From assembly GCA_036023115.1 (NCBI GenBank), contig JAYKKT010000089.1:12790501-12854500 (forward strand): 64,000 nucleotides of DNA, read 5' to 3'. The stretch comes from Brasenia schreberi (taxonomy: Eukaryota; Streptophyta; Magnoliopsida; Nymphaeales; Cabombaceae). Position numbers and translations under genes: made by a program. Under the pieces are notes generated by a model. It searched no databases, was not told the DNA's origin, and saw nothing but the letters and a program-made list of their open reading frames with translations. Shown here piece by piece: positions 13,188-26,500 of this stretch (positions are counted from its first letter, which is position 1; each line of letters starts with the position of its first letter).

Positions 13188-16100
13188 CAATAATAATAAT
13201 ATCAACACTGTGATTAATAATAACAATAATAATAATAATGGAATAATAATAATAATTGTATCTTTGAATTTAACATATCACCTCAATAATAACAACAGTT
13301 AATGGGTTTACCAACAACAATTGAGGGATGTGACATCAACTGCGTATGAAGCAAGAGGTGGGAAATGAGGATGACCTTAACTCCTAAAGGTAAAAACAAT
13401 CAGAAAAGTCCAACAAATAAATCAACGAACTGCTTGGTTAATAAATCAACGATTGGAACAACAGGGCTAAATAACGAATCAACGTGGGGGGGCAATAAAT
13501 GGATGGAGTTCAACAATCATAAATGACAAATCTCTAAATACACCTTCAATCAACTTGTTGAGGAATGGAACACTTTCTAGGGTTTTTGGTTATCAATCAA
13601 ATATCACATCACATTTAACCTAACGAACTCTGATAGATCAATGATCAACAATAATGTAATTAATGGTTGACCTCAAGCAGGCCTGGATCTTGAATAACCA
13701 TGATCAACAATGAGTCAACAATTAGCAATCAGAACTGGATGATTGCTGACCGAATCAACAACCAGTAACAAGCACAATCAACAACAACCATAACAACATA
13801 CAACTTCCTTCCTCATGCTGTATCAACACTGGACAAGTGGTTGGTAACTAATACAATTAACAATAATAATGTAATCATGGGACAATAATAATCTCACTAA
13901 TAATACGCCTAATACAATAGTTAATAGACATAATAGAATACACCTTAATAATAGATAACTAATAATACTTTGGTAACTTGGTACATCACCGTAATAATTG
14001 TCAATAATTTCCTCATGCCTTCAATAAGTTCCCAAATTAAATCACTGATAACAAGTTCAGCATAACTCAATTCAACTTGTTTAATCATATCAGTTGTTCA
14101 ACAACAACAAGGAAATCAATAATAATCCTATTGAATAACAATATCTTTTTTATAACATTGTAACATTCTAACAACAAGAATATGCTCTTGACATTAGTGC
14201 CAAACGAATTAACAACAATTCTTTCAAGGGGGCAATATTTCATCACACAACAATAACAGGCTAATCAACATATAACAATAACAACATTATTGCTTCAACA
14301 TCATTATACAGACAATAATCCTCTGGTATCATGCCAACCTAATAGACACAATAAAGAACAACAGTTGTCAATTGCCAACGAATCAACATGTTTATCATTT
14401 GTAAGAACAATGCAATCACCATCATTTTATAAACGGTTTAACAATTAATTGATTTTCGTAGGTAACAACATTGCTCAAATAATGACACTTCTTACATCAA
14501 TAACAATTAATCCATAAATTAATAATAACAATATAATGGTTCGATTAACTTTTCCTTTGATTAACAACAAGAATAATAATAGTTTGATTTCAATAATAAC
14601 AATAATATCAATAATGAATTAATAATGGAGTATCATTAGTTAACGAAATAATAACGGGACATAACAATCAACAATACCTGGACAATAAATTAGAACGTCG
14701 TGGTCTAACAATCAACAATAATTATTACAAAATCAATGTTCAAATTTCTCATAACAACGTGTTTATAGTCATTATATAGTTGGAAGGGACCACTGTCTTA
14801 ACAACAACCTCCAACATCAACAACACCAATAGTAACTAACAACAAATTAAATTGGACAATGATAAATAACAATAACAGGGACATACAAGGTTAACAATTA
14901 AATAAATAAATTATAACAACAATTAGATAATAACAATAATAATATAAATGTCATCATGGATAATTAATAAGGTATACATAACAATAACAATAACAATTAA
15001 TAATTAACAACAATAACAATAACAATCAACAACAGTTTTCAACATACAACAATCAACAATTAACAATACAATGAACAATAACAAGTCCTAACTTACTTTT
15101 CCGTCCCAACAATCAACAATGCAACATACAGGGATTAGTAACAAGACACTAATGTTTAACAATGGCCAAAAACAGGATGGGGAATTAACAATGCCCACAA
15201 TACCTACAATGAACCTTCTAAAACCAATAAATAACAATAACAATACAATTATTAATGGGAGCTAATAGCACAATGAAACAATTATTGTGTTATGAGCTGT
15301 TGCTCTTAGTATAATGGATCATTACAGGATAAAAGCACAACGAAGGAACATATATTGATCGATTTAACTGTGTATAATGATCAACACTGTCCAATGCTAG
15401 CGTTGGGCATAATTGAACAATAGAATAAATAATTGCCCGTAACAATTCTTCTTAATTGTTGAGGCAATATCATCAATAATCTGAATGACGTGCAACAACT
15501 TTGGGCAGACGTGAACAACGTCCTCAACAACAACACCAATTTCAACATGACAATGCAGGCATTGTTAACTTAAGAAATGGTGCTGGTTTTAACATGGCAA
15601 CGTTAAATTTGTACTATTACATTTACAATCAACAATAATAACAACAATGAAGACTTTTTTATAACACGAGATTGAATCAATTTTTTACAATTACTTTCTG
15701 CCATCAATTTGTAATATTAACAATAATACAATAATATCATTAATATTGATGTTTATTTACACATTTTGATAATGAACAACAACAAGTATTTATAACAACA
15801 ACAATCACCGCTTACGAATAACAGTGGCGCCGTTTGGGGGTTAATAACTTATTGACAACAATCTGACCTTGCGGAGGCAATCTAAATCAAATGAAGCAAT
15901 CAATAACCAACAACAACAACAGGACAATCAGTGAGCAATCAACATAATGGTGTCACATGTTAGGTCAACAATATGGAATAGGTTGATCTTCTAGGCTTTT
16001 CTAAGCTGATGGGAAGTTGTTAATTTGGACGACCTGCGGCGGGAGTGCGCACCACCTCCCAATCTCTACCCGATGCACAACAACAGGACAAGTGGTAATC

Positions 16101-17112
16101 AATAATTAACGATCAATAACCGATTATTAACAATTTCAGCAATTGGGTCTTTTTTTCTCCAGTTGGGCTGCCACATAATCAATTAATAATAACGAATCAA
16201 CAATCAATTTCAAAATAAATAAATCATTTACAACAACGGATCAATAACACCATAGAACTCTCAACAGTTTTGAATAATCAGCAGACGATCGGCCGGTCAG
16301 ACCGGTCCGATCATAACTCAACAAATTTCACCGGTCGGTTATTTAATGATTAATTATGACAACAATAACAACAACAATTAGTCCGGCTGGCAACTCTCAA
16401 CAACCGTTCTACAACAACTAGGATTTAATAATAATGAACAATGCAATATCAAATATCAACCAAGAATAACAATAACAATATGAAAGGTTAGAGAAGGTAG
16501 AAGGAATTACCACAAATAATTGCATGAACTGACACATAATCATGCAATAATAACCACTCGGACACAAGTAACAATAATATAGTATTCTTACCAATACACT
16601 ATTATACATATAATACCTCTAAATCAATAATACAATAATAATAATATAATTAACAATGAAATGAACCTTTAAGTAACATCAACATACCGACTAGCTCGAG
16701 TGGTTTTTGCTTAATTAAATTGTAACAATCAATCAACATACAATAATCAATACTTGCAACAATCAATATGTTACAGATAATCAACGATCGATATATAATA
16801 TAACATGTACATATTTAGAGTTTATATCTAACATTATATTTATACTGTAAGTTGAACATATAATAATGTTTAATAATTCTACAATACTGAATAATAATAA
16901 TCATAATAGGGAATAACAACAACAACAATTACAATTAACAATACAATAATAATAACACAATTAATAATAATCAATAATAATAATAATAATTAATAATAAT
17001 AATAACAACAATAATAATTAACAATAACAATTAACAAATCAATAATCAAACAAATGTAACAGGGGAATAAATCAAAATCGTAAATCAACAACAACAATCA
17101 ATCAACAACAAT
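11341..17112. repeat. 5.8-kb degenerate AAC/AAT tract
   Basis: Nearly the whole stretch is built from AAC, AAT, ATC and CAA words on the plus strand. Short perfect runs such as (AAC)3-7 and (AAT)3-9 are separated by degenerate versions and by less repetitive islands (about 13300-13600, 15250-15900, 16000-16330). The complementary GTT/ATT words are rare on this strand, so it is strand-coherent and G-poor. No open frame of note exists because TAA is frequent. It begins and ends exactly where the two 2.2-kb repeat copies are truncated. It may be an expanded microsatellite, a decayed TE interior or a faulty assembly consensus. Confidence 0.9.
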
Positions 17113-17115
17113 AAT

Positions 17116-19249
17116 GTACATCCTAATACATGTACAAAACAGTCGATCCGAATTCTCGATGCAAAGATCAAAAACCGAATACCATGTTGAATGATGACAT
17201 AAGGCTTCAAAAAGCTATCAACATGTGTATCTTCAAAAAGATAGAACAAGACTTGTGAGTAAATTGGATATATTGAATGCTTAAATAACATCTATATAGT
17301 ACAAAGATATTATCATTATCATTAGAAAATATTATGTTAAATGATGATAGTAATGTACCACACATTCATCACAACCGGCGGTTCAACATCTAACACTAAC
17401 GATAGAAAGATTCTTGACCTCCTCATATAGTAAAGTAACAATGCTATGTTTCATCGAGCAGTGATGACCAAGCTTATGTCTGACATGAACATGTAAACCT
17501 TTGTAATCATATGTATGGGGCATCACCACCTTTATGTTCAACTTACCTTAAAATGTATCAAATGTTGATAATTATATTGACTCGCCATATTTAAGGAGGT
17601 TGATTTCGTAAGTACACAATAATCTATGCAATCATCATAATGTATATTAACATGTGGTTGGATCTAAAACTACTATTTCAACATGAATGTACCCTCTTAC
17701 AATTAAGTTAAGAGCATGTTGAGATACTTTTTTCTTTAGATTTGTTACAATATATTATGTTATGTTAATGTAGTGCATAGTGATGGTTTGAGATTCCACA
17801 AAAGACTTCTTTAATTCTATAATCTACAACCCGATCAATGAATGTATAAGCTTCTAAATTGTATTGAATCTCTCAATTTAGCTACTGAGAAAGTCTTTCA
17901 ACCTTAAGTGTACACTCTTCACCCTACCCACCATTATAGAATAATAATTTCATATTCAAAACCACAAACAATATATAAAGACATTAACATCTAATTTTAT
18001 ATACTTATTTATTGTATGAGTATTATAATGAGTCATCTTACCTATTTACGCTAAAACAATTTTCAACTTATATGGGTCCAACAACTGCTCTTTAACGTGA
18101 GAGAGTAAATTAGACTTTTTTTTCACTTTAATTCTATTGTCTCCTCATTGTTATTTTCATATGATGCATGGACAACCTTCCTCTAACTTGCACAAAAAAT
18201 CACTCACTATATATTTTCCTTATCAATTTCATAATAGATGTTTCAATATTTTTGTAACGTGTCATTTATATATGAAGTGTTGCATCCAAAAATATGAAAT
18301 GAATGATATTCACTAACTTAAGATCATGGTCACTGCAGATTACATGTGGAAAGCTTTTTGAAATGCATAACCCTGTTATACTTCAATACCAAAACATAAT
18401 TATCTTCCTTCTCTAGTCTCATAAAAGCGAACACAAAAAAAATTATTAGTTGATGTAAACCCAATAATCGTAAGAAAATGCATTTTATACTTCAAAATTA
18501 CTGAGTACAACTTACCATTACATGTAAAAAAACTACAATGAAATAATGAAAGAAAAATCTTATATATTTATCTTATATGTACTATCAAATTTCAATACTC
18601 ATGAACATAAATATAATAGTTGCATTGAATGAAGATGTGCAAAGATAATATCACTGCCAATATCCTTATCGAGTATCTTATAATATCATGTGATATTGGT
18701 GACTATTTAGATCATATAATTACCATTACATAACACTTCGAGAACCCATATCTTCTTTTCTAATTTTCATCATTGCATTGTAAATATACATTATTATACC
18801 AACATTTGACTCATCAACCCACTTCAAATGTGTTAAAATATGCTTAGGCTTGCAATAGCTTTTTGTGAAGTCATTTTTCACACTATACTCACATTCACTC
18901 AATCTACCTACAAAAGCACAACCTTCAAGATAAAAGCCTAGAGAGTGGTTATACGTCTCATTCACTACATTCAACTTCAAATTATCATTGGTTGCCCTTT
19001 CTTATTAGTAAAAATAGGCATTCTACATTTTTAGTGCATGTCCACCTATTATTTTCAATACCCAAATATTTCTACTCACTCTATATTTGTCACTCCTTTT
19101 ACACCCAAGCCATATGTTTCTTGTTACACCTTTACTCTTTGAACAAAAAATAACAATAACAATAACAATAACAATATTATGTTTTCTCTTAACATTTCTT
19201 ACATACTCAATAAGTACATTATGATTGTTAAAAACATCCTCTATCTCAA
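17116..19249. repeat. 2.2-kb direct repeat, right copy
   Basis: Counterpart of 9131-11340. This copy continues rightward into intact-looking MULE 5' sequence after 19249 but is cut on its left by the AAC/AAT tract, the mirror image of the left copy. Confidence 0.9.
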
Positions 19250-19529
19250 ATATGAATGAATAATCAAGTCTATTACCCTCACAATCAACAAATATATCTT
19301 CTACTTCATTAGTCAACCAATAAAAAAGTACATCATCCAATGTACCACAATCAATTTCAATCTCTTTATCCGTAATATAATAAATATTTCCATCAATCAT
19401 CATCTTTTTAAAATCCAATCCATCATAATTGCTTTTGCTAGTTATTACCAAATGGATGTAAAGTGAGTAATATACAAATAAAATACGAGAGACGTGATCC
19501 AGGGTGCATCTCTCATTTGAGAGAGACAT
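17116..19529 (-). pseudogene. MULE transposase remnant, copy 2 (FAR1-type)
   Basis: This copy keeps the 5' part lost from copy 1. An open frame from 19529 to 19023 (168 residues) starts MSLSNERCTLDHVSRI and runs through FNNHNVLIEYVRNVKRKHN, then SKSKGVTRNIWLGCKRSDKY. It resumes at 18980-18726 with NETYNHSLGFYLEGCAFVGR, KPKHILTHLKWVDESNVG and IYNAMMKIRKEDMGS. An (ATA/AAC)-like ISV-type run is due to a (TAACAA)n microsatellite at 19148-19175. The 3' side is truncated at 17116 by the AAC/AAT tract. It contains the empty site of the RTE stub in copy 1. Confidence 0.7.
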
Positions 19530-20272
19530 GACCTAGTCACATCTTTCCTAAAAGATGACGTTGTTCCATCGCATCTCTATTATGCAAGATGCTAGTTCTT
19601 CTTCTTCTTCTTTTTCTTTCATTTTTTTGATTTTCTTTGATGAGGTTCGTAAGATTGTACTCGTGTCGAAACGAATACCCAAATTTCTTTTATTATATAA
19701 TGTCACACATCCTCACCATAATCCTCATATATGGTTAATCAATGTGTTTATTTGTAACACTATTCATATATCTCTAACAACTCTAGCAATGTAAGAGCAC
19801 CCAATGATGGTCGTGGCATGCACTATGAATGTACTAAAGTTAGTATAAGTATGTCATGAGTTACGATAAGATATGGATATTAGAAAGTAATTTTGAGAAA
19901 AATTAGTATCACAATCAAAGCAAAACAAAGTTAGGAATACTACTAATATATATACAATTATTCATTTACTTGCATGTAGAATGATGTATCGTATGATCTA
20001 ACTAGAGTTGAACGAGTCTGACACAACTAATTGATAAATCGCTTAAATAAATTGATGAGTATGAAAAATCTACTGCTCTATGTACAAATCGTTGCATTCA
20101 TGAGGATACAATGCTAGGACACAAAAGTGCTCAAGCTCAAAACAATGTATGTTTTCTTCTCCTTATTGCTATTTGTGGGACATCCTTCATATGATATGGT
20201 GTTGTATATCCTAAATTAAGCAATAATGTTACGATCTTCTACTCATACCCTATGAGTCATATTCTTTTGTAT

Positions 20273-20970
20273 CATTGAGTATATTATGTATATGTATATA
20301 ACATTTATAATTAAAGAAATTATGTTTATTCACTCTGTGCCCTCAATATACATAACTATAATGAGACCATGCTTTCATTTAAATTAAAAAAAATTATATA
20401 TACAAATTATGAATAACATCTAATCATTATCCTAAATGTCATGTACAATATCATCTTCTAGTTCTCTTATTTGTATATACAACTTGATACGTTCATGAAA
20501 TAAAGTATAACAATTCTCAATATTTTTATTTTGATAATGTTGTCACATTAAAAAATAGAAGGTATATGTGAGGATGATGGTGATGATGTGTGACATTCTA
20601 TAATGAAAGAAATTTGGGGTTATTCTTTTGTATTTGGTATAGAACTTATATTTGTGGTGTTCTTTTGTATCATTGAGTATATTACGTATATGTATATAAC
20701 ATTTATAATTAAAGAAATTATGTTTATTCACTCTTTGCCCTCAATATACACAATTATAATGAGATCATGTCTTTATTTAAATTAAAAATTAATTATATAT
20801 ATAAATTATAAATAACATCTAATCATCATCCTAAATGTTATGTACAATATCATCTCCTAGTTCTCTCATTTGTATATACAAGTTGATATTTTCATGAAAT
20901 AAAGTATGACAATTCTTAATGCTTTTATGTCGATAATGTTGTCACGTTAAAAAATAGAAGGTATCAGACA
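20273..20970. repeat. Tandem duplication, about 400-bp period
   Basis: A block beginning CATTGAGTATATTATGTATA at 20273 recurs at about 20672 as CATTGAGTATATTACGTATA. The similarity continues through the ATTCACTCTNTGCCCTCAAT stretch and on to the GTCACATTAAAAAATAGAAG block near 20541 and 20941. It duplicates the 3' end of the third MULE transposase copy. Confidence 0.8.
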
Positions 20971-22650
20971 ACCATCAGCCACGTGCGAAAAATATTAATA
21001 CAAGAGAAGATTAATCACTATTTGATAAACAAAATGCCTAAATAACATAATCAAATTTTAAGACATTATAACTACCGTTAGAAAATGTCATGCAATATAG
21101 TGATAGCACATATACTATATATCCCTCACAACTAAATACTGAGTGTCTGCCACTAGTGACAGAAATATCATTGACCCTCTTATAGAAAGGAGTACTAATA
21201 TTACGTTCTATCAACCAAACTCATATTTCACATTAATATTCAATAATCACTAGGACATGACTCATCTTTCATATAAGCAATACGATGAATAGCATAATTA
21301 ATACTATCATCCTTCATGAAAACTCATACATATATGTTACACCTACATGTCACTTCCTTCAAGCACTCTCTACGAGCTCAATGTCATCACTCTTTCCTTT
21401 ATCCTGAAAGTGTATCAATAACTCGGTACCCCAATTTTTAACTCTAATAACATTATCCAACTATTTTCAAATATGCCCATAAAGTGAGATATTGTCGTCT
21501 CGTATGTCAGTGTAAAGTCTAGCTTTCTCAAAATTGTCTTTTCAATAGTTGAGAGAAGCATTCCTTTTCACATACTCCTAAGCTGACAAATTTCTGTTCA
21601 TAGATCTGTTACATGGTCTTTCTTTATGACGATGAATGGGTGATTCCTTTAGGATGGTGTATTGATGACTCAATTGCTCATCCAATACCTTAACAAATTT
21701 GTCTTATCATTGGATGGTTCCTTAATTTTCTTTAAAGAGTTTCATAATAGATGTTTCTGTATCTTCTTCTTCATGATCGACAATATATGGAGTATCCTCT
21801 TTTATGTCCAACTTTTTTCAAAATGAATCAATTACTAACAATTATATCGATTCATCACATTTAAGAAGAAGGTTGATCTCATGAGTACACGATAGACTAT
21901 GTGAATGGTGTAATATACAATGACATATTTTTAGGTGTGAACATACTATCTCTAGACGATTATATTTCCTTATCATCAAGTCAAGAGCGTATTATGATAC
22001 TCTTCTCTAAAGGTTTGCTATAAGATCTTTTGTCATGTTAATATAGCAAACGATGATAGTTCATGATTCTTTAAATGACTTCTTCAATTATGTAATCTAT
22101 AATTCTATCAATGAATTTAGTTATTTCTAAATTGTATGAAATCTCTTGGTTAAGCTATCGATGAACCCTTTCAATCTTTCATATCTACTTTATACCTTAG
22201 TAACCATTAATATACAATCATTATAAGTTTCAAAAATAGTAGATGATATATGCATTAACCTCAATTTCACATACATATTAGTTATATAATTATCATAATG
22301 AATCACCTTATCTATTAATATCGAGACAATTTTCTCCTTATATGAGTCCATTTATTGCTCTTTAACATAAGCAAGTAGAGTAGGAAATTTTATCCACTCC
22401 AATTCCATTGTATTCATTGTCTCATTGTAAGCTCTCATCTAACGATCTTCCTCTAACTTACACCAAATGCACTCGTCATCTCTTTATTTCTTGTCAATTT
22501 GATAATAAACACTTTCATATTTTTTATTATATATTGTTTATATAAAAAGTGAGCCGTATCCAAAAATATTATTTGAATGACATTTACCAAAACTAGATCA
22601 TGATTACCGCATATACATGTGAAAAGTTGTTTTGAGTATATATTGTAAAA
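20340..22650 (-). pseudogene. MULE transposase remnant, copy 3 (diverged)
   Basis: Collinear with copies 1 and 2 but far more diverged. Examples are GTTGATCTCATGAGTACACG near 21873 against GTTGATTTCGTAAGTACACA near 9692, and CTTCCTCTAACTTACACCAA near 22448 against CTTCCTCTAACTTGCACAAA near 10271. All three share the AAAAATAT...ATGATTACCGCA/GGTCACTGCAG block. It lacks the FAR1-type 5' region, ending near 22650. It has no usable reading frame. Confidence 0.6.
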
Positions 22651-22986
22651 AGAACTCAAAAAAACAAATCAAACTTACAAAAATAGGAAGATATTACTAA
22701 CAACCAATCTTTCAAAACAAAGAAAAATCCGAAAATCAGTTGAATCAATTCTTTCTTTCCTTTTTCTCTTTTCATGTTTCGTTTGATCCGATCCAAATCG
22801 TAAGGAAATAATTGGTACTCGTTGATTGCAAAAAAAGCAACAATAGATTTCAATAGACGGAATGCTAATCATCAGAGTAAAAAGAAGAAATTAACAGAAT
22901 TGGGATAAATTGTTGTTGGGGTATTTTGAGTACTTTTTAAATATGGAATGTGTTGGTAATAAAAAGGGTGTGCAAATAGTAATCCT

Positions 22987-23395
22987 CTTTTTTATTCTTT
23001 TCCTTTTGAAAATATTCCAATACATATGGATTCCTATTTTCATATTAGCATTAAAAGCAAGATCATATTTTATTATTTTCTTCTAACAAGTTTCAGCTCC
23101 TTTTGATACACGATCTACTTCGTCTTATATGTTCCCATTCAATAGCCATAGGAATCCACTTACCTAATCTAAAGAAGTGAACAAATGCACGGTGATAGAC
23201 TTTGTGCAAGCTAGGCGCTCATGATCATTGTACTTCCTTTTGACTTTCTAGATTTTATGCAAGGTAGACGTCCCACCCGGCGTCAATATAAGTCTGTCAT
23301 TAGCTGTATTTCTTTTTATTGGTACGATAGTAACCTTAGTCTATCTCTCTCTAAACTTATTGCAGATTTGATGGGGTTTTTGGTGTCTCACGAGA
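22987..23395. other. Intergenic, nothing recognised
   Basis: Unique AT-rich DNA between the MULE complex and a microsatellite. Short open frames only, none with a motif. Confidence 0.4.
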
Positions 23396-23399
23396 TGAC

Positions 23400-23533
<134 letters not shown>

Positions 23534-23539
23534 GATCGT

Positions 23540-26500
23540 ATTCACTCAAGTCATTTATTTTTCGTGGTATGAGTATATTTAAAAAAGAATAAAAGATAAT
23601 ATTATTATATTTATACATTTTGGATTTCTTATATATATATATATAGAACGAGAAAGAGAGAGAGAGAGCTTGGCATATGCTTGCATACTTAAGTGATAGA
23701 ATATCTAAATAAATCTCAATTATTCATCTTAAATTCAAAACAAAAAAAAATGTACATATGAGTTTGGTATACTTCTAAAAAAGGATACATGTACTTTTTA
23801 TTTAAATTTGGATTTTAATCATTTATTATGCAAGATAAAGAATTAAGATTTGTTTCAATATGTTAGTACTTAAGTATACAAACATACAACAAGCTCTCTC
23901 TCTATAAATATACATATATAGAGAGAGGATTCCCCTATACTCTCTGACCACAACTGGTTTATCAAAGATAACACGATCGTGTAAAAAAACTATTATACTA
24001 GTAAATGGAGTAATACCTTTTTGCTTTTTTTGTGCATAAATAGCAACCGTCCAATTGTCTTAATTAGATCATCGTGATTAAAGAATATATACTTTTATAG
24101 GACCTTAGCATTATGTGTGTGTGAGAGAGTGTATTGACTGCCCATTTTCTACAATCTCTAAATTTGAAAATTCATCTGGAGAGAAAGAATGTGAGTCAAC
24201 TTGAATTGCAATTATGGATCACGGTAGATCAATTTACCAAATTTCCAAATGAAGGTGCAAACAAATAAATTTGGATACTGATATCCTTAGATTTGGAATA
24301 TAGCTAAATGGATCTTGCGGGTCGAAAGATTCTAATGCTCCTTGAGGGGTGTGGAATATGTAACAGATGAAAAGACCTTCCCAAGAAGGAGACAAATACA
24401 AAAGAATGAAAAATCCAACTTCCATAAATTCTCGAAAGCTACTACTTCACTCGTTATTTCGTTATCGTTTTGTGGATTTCTATTAGAATATTGTTTGACT
24501 GCCTGAGAAATGGGGCCGGAGCCCTAAGTATCGGGTAAGATGAACTCCAACGTAACTAAGACAAGGGCTCTAATGGTAGACAATTGTGAGAACGAGACCT
24601 GTCTCAAATCGCTACTCACATGCATTAATATGAGGAGTGGATTATGGGTATGGCCGAGTTATAGTATCAATTTTGTAGGCCTCTGGATTTTTTTAGACAT
24701 TTATAATGTATAATTGCTTAGGCCTCAATTCGTAATACCTAATTTTGTAAGCCTCGAAATCTTTAAAAATTTGCTTATTCCCATGTAATAAGTGTCCAAA
24801 TCATGTCAATGGATCACACAGGCTGGATTTGCCAACTCCATTCGCTTCCGCTTCAAGGATCAACCACATGAACCTACCTTAATGGAACGAGTTCAACCGT
24901 ATTTAACAGTCGGAATATGTTCTGTAGCAGTCAGAATGGGATGCATCTCGATTGTTGCTTCGACCACCATATTTCAAATGTTTTAACAATTGAAATAAGA
25001 TTAATAGATTATTCTGACAAAAACGTTTCTAACCATCACATTCTGACAGAAAAGAATGGTGTATTTCGGCTTCTTTTCAACAGTCAAGATTGAGCTAAAT
25101 AACAATGGTCGAAATTGGGTCCTATTGTAGAGGTGATCATATGAACCACCTTTCCGGTCGTGCCAATGAGGCATCATATTGTCAAACTGTCAGATGAACA
25201 ACCGTTGTTTTTCAGAATAAAAGGAAAAGATTGGCGGTTTACCAACCTAAGTTCTCTCGCTTGATCATCTTTATGCAAACCAGGTATGGGGCACATCGTC
25301 TGGTAGTTATAGCCTACTACACGTGAGGCATGTTTAATTTTAAAACTTGAAAGTATATATACCATCACCACTATGATCTTCACATGCTCTCTCTCCCTCT
25401 CTCTCTCTCTCATATATATATATATAAATATAATGTATGTATGTATGTATGTATATGTGCATGTGTGTTCTCTCTCGAAATAAATATATATACATATATA
25501 ACCATGCTAGCGCCAAACTAAGATATTTTCCACATGCTCTTTCTCTCTGGTGCATGCCATCAAGCATCAGAAGTGCAATATATATAGCAGCAATCATGTA
25601 TATAGGGGAGTACACTTTTTAATCTGCACATCTGTAAAAGCAAAACCTTTTCATTTCTCAATTCAATATTATCTTTTCCTTTTCATCTTCTAGTAGCACA
25701 ACGAACTGAGCCATATACAGTAAGCTAGCAGTATATTCTTTTGTGCATCTAGCCGGTTGGTCTACCGGCTGGTGTGATAAAGTTGTGCCCCGGCCTGGGT
25801 TGAGTTCAAATCAGTTGCTTCGGCCAGTTCCAACCAATGTGACGAAATCTATCCTTCTACTTTTCTTTATCACAAAGGATTTTTGTAGTACTGGAGTTTA
25901 TCTCAACAGTGAACTCAATTAACTTGTTCAATCCTGAATTCACCAGTTAAAATCATAAACACGGACGGTTTCCGGCATCTGGACATGATGAACATGGTGC
26001 TTTAGTGAATGCGATCAGAAAATTACTAGAAATGGATCGAGCAATCAACCCAGTCTCCATGCTTTTCTGGATTTAAAATTAAATTATTTTAGTTCTTTTC
26101 AGTTCCAAAAGTTTGATGTATGCAAGAAAAGGTTGTGTTAAGCAGTTCTTTGTTTTTTTTTGTGGTGAAATGCGTTAAATAGTTAATTCTTTGGTTTCCT
26201 CATCATATCACTATGGTTAGTTTTGCAAATAATTACGAGTTTTGAAACTTCTAAAGGGAACTGTATTTTAAGTGTGTGTCTACACACATGTACACAAAGA
26301 CACATATATGTGTGTGCATGATGTATGTGTATATGTGGTTTATGGTTCTGTATATATGCACGATATATGTATATATGTATGTATTTGTGGAAGGAGGTCC
26401 TCTCAGAGCACCCACATTACTCTCTCTCTCTCTAATGGACCAAATGAAAGATTGTGAAAAAGGAACTTGAATCCAAGTGGAGAGCATCTAGGTTGAAACC

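Larger units (their letters stand above)
5427..22986. mobile_element. Nested Mutator-like (MULE) complex
   Basis: The left end AGGATTGACAGGCCCACACC (5427) and the reverse complement of the right end AGGATTACTATTTGCACACC (22986) share 5'-AGGATT and CACACCC at the same spacing, and both continue into similar AC-rich sequence. They are candidate terminal inverted repeats. Between them are a decayed PMD gene on the plus strand, three decayed MULE transposase copies on the minus strand, RTE insertions and a 5.8-kb AAC/AAT tract. No matching 9-bp target duplication was seen at these ends, so the outer boundary is tentative although the contents are well supported. Confidence 0.4.

Noticed and set aside
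9131..19249. The 2.2-kb direct repeats as LTRs of a retrotransposon
   Set aside because: No TG...CA ends, no primer site or polypurine tract, and the repeats encode MULE transposase pieces.
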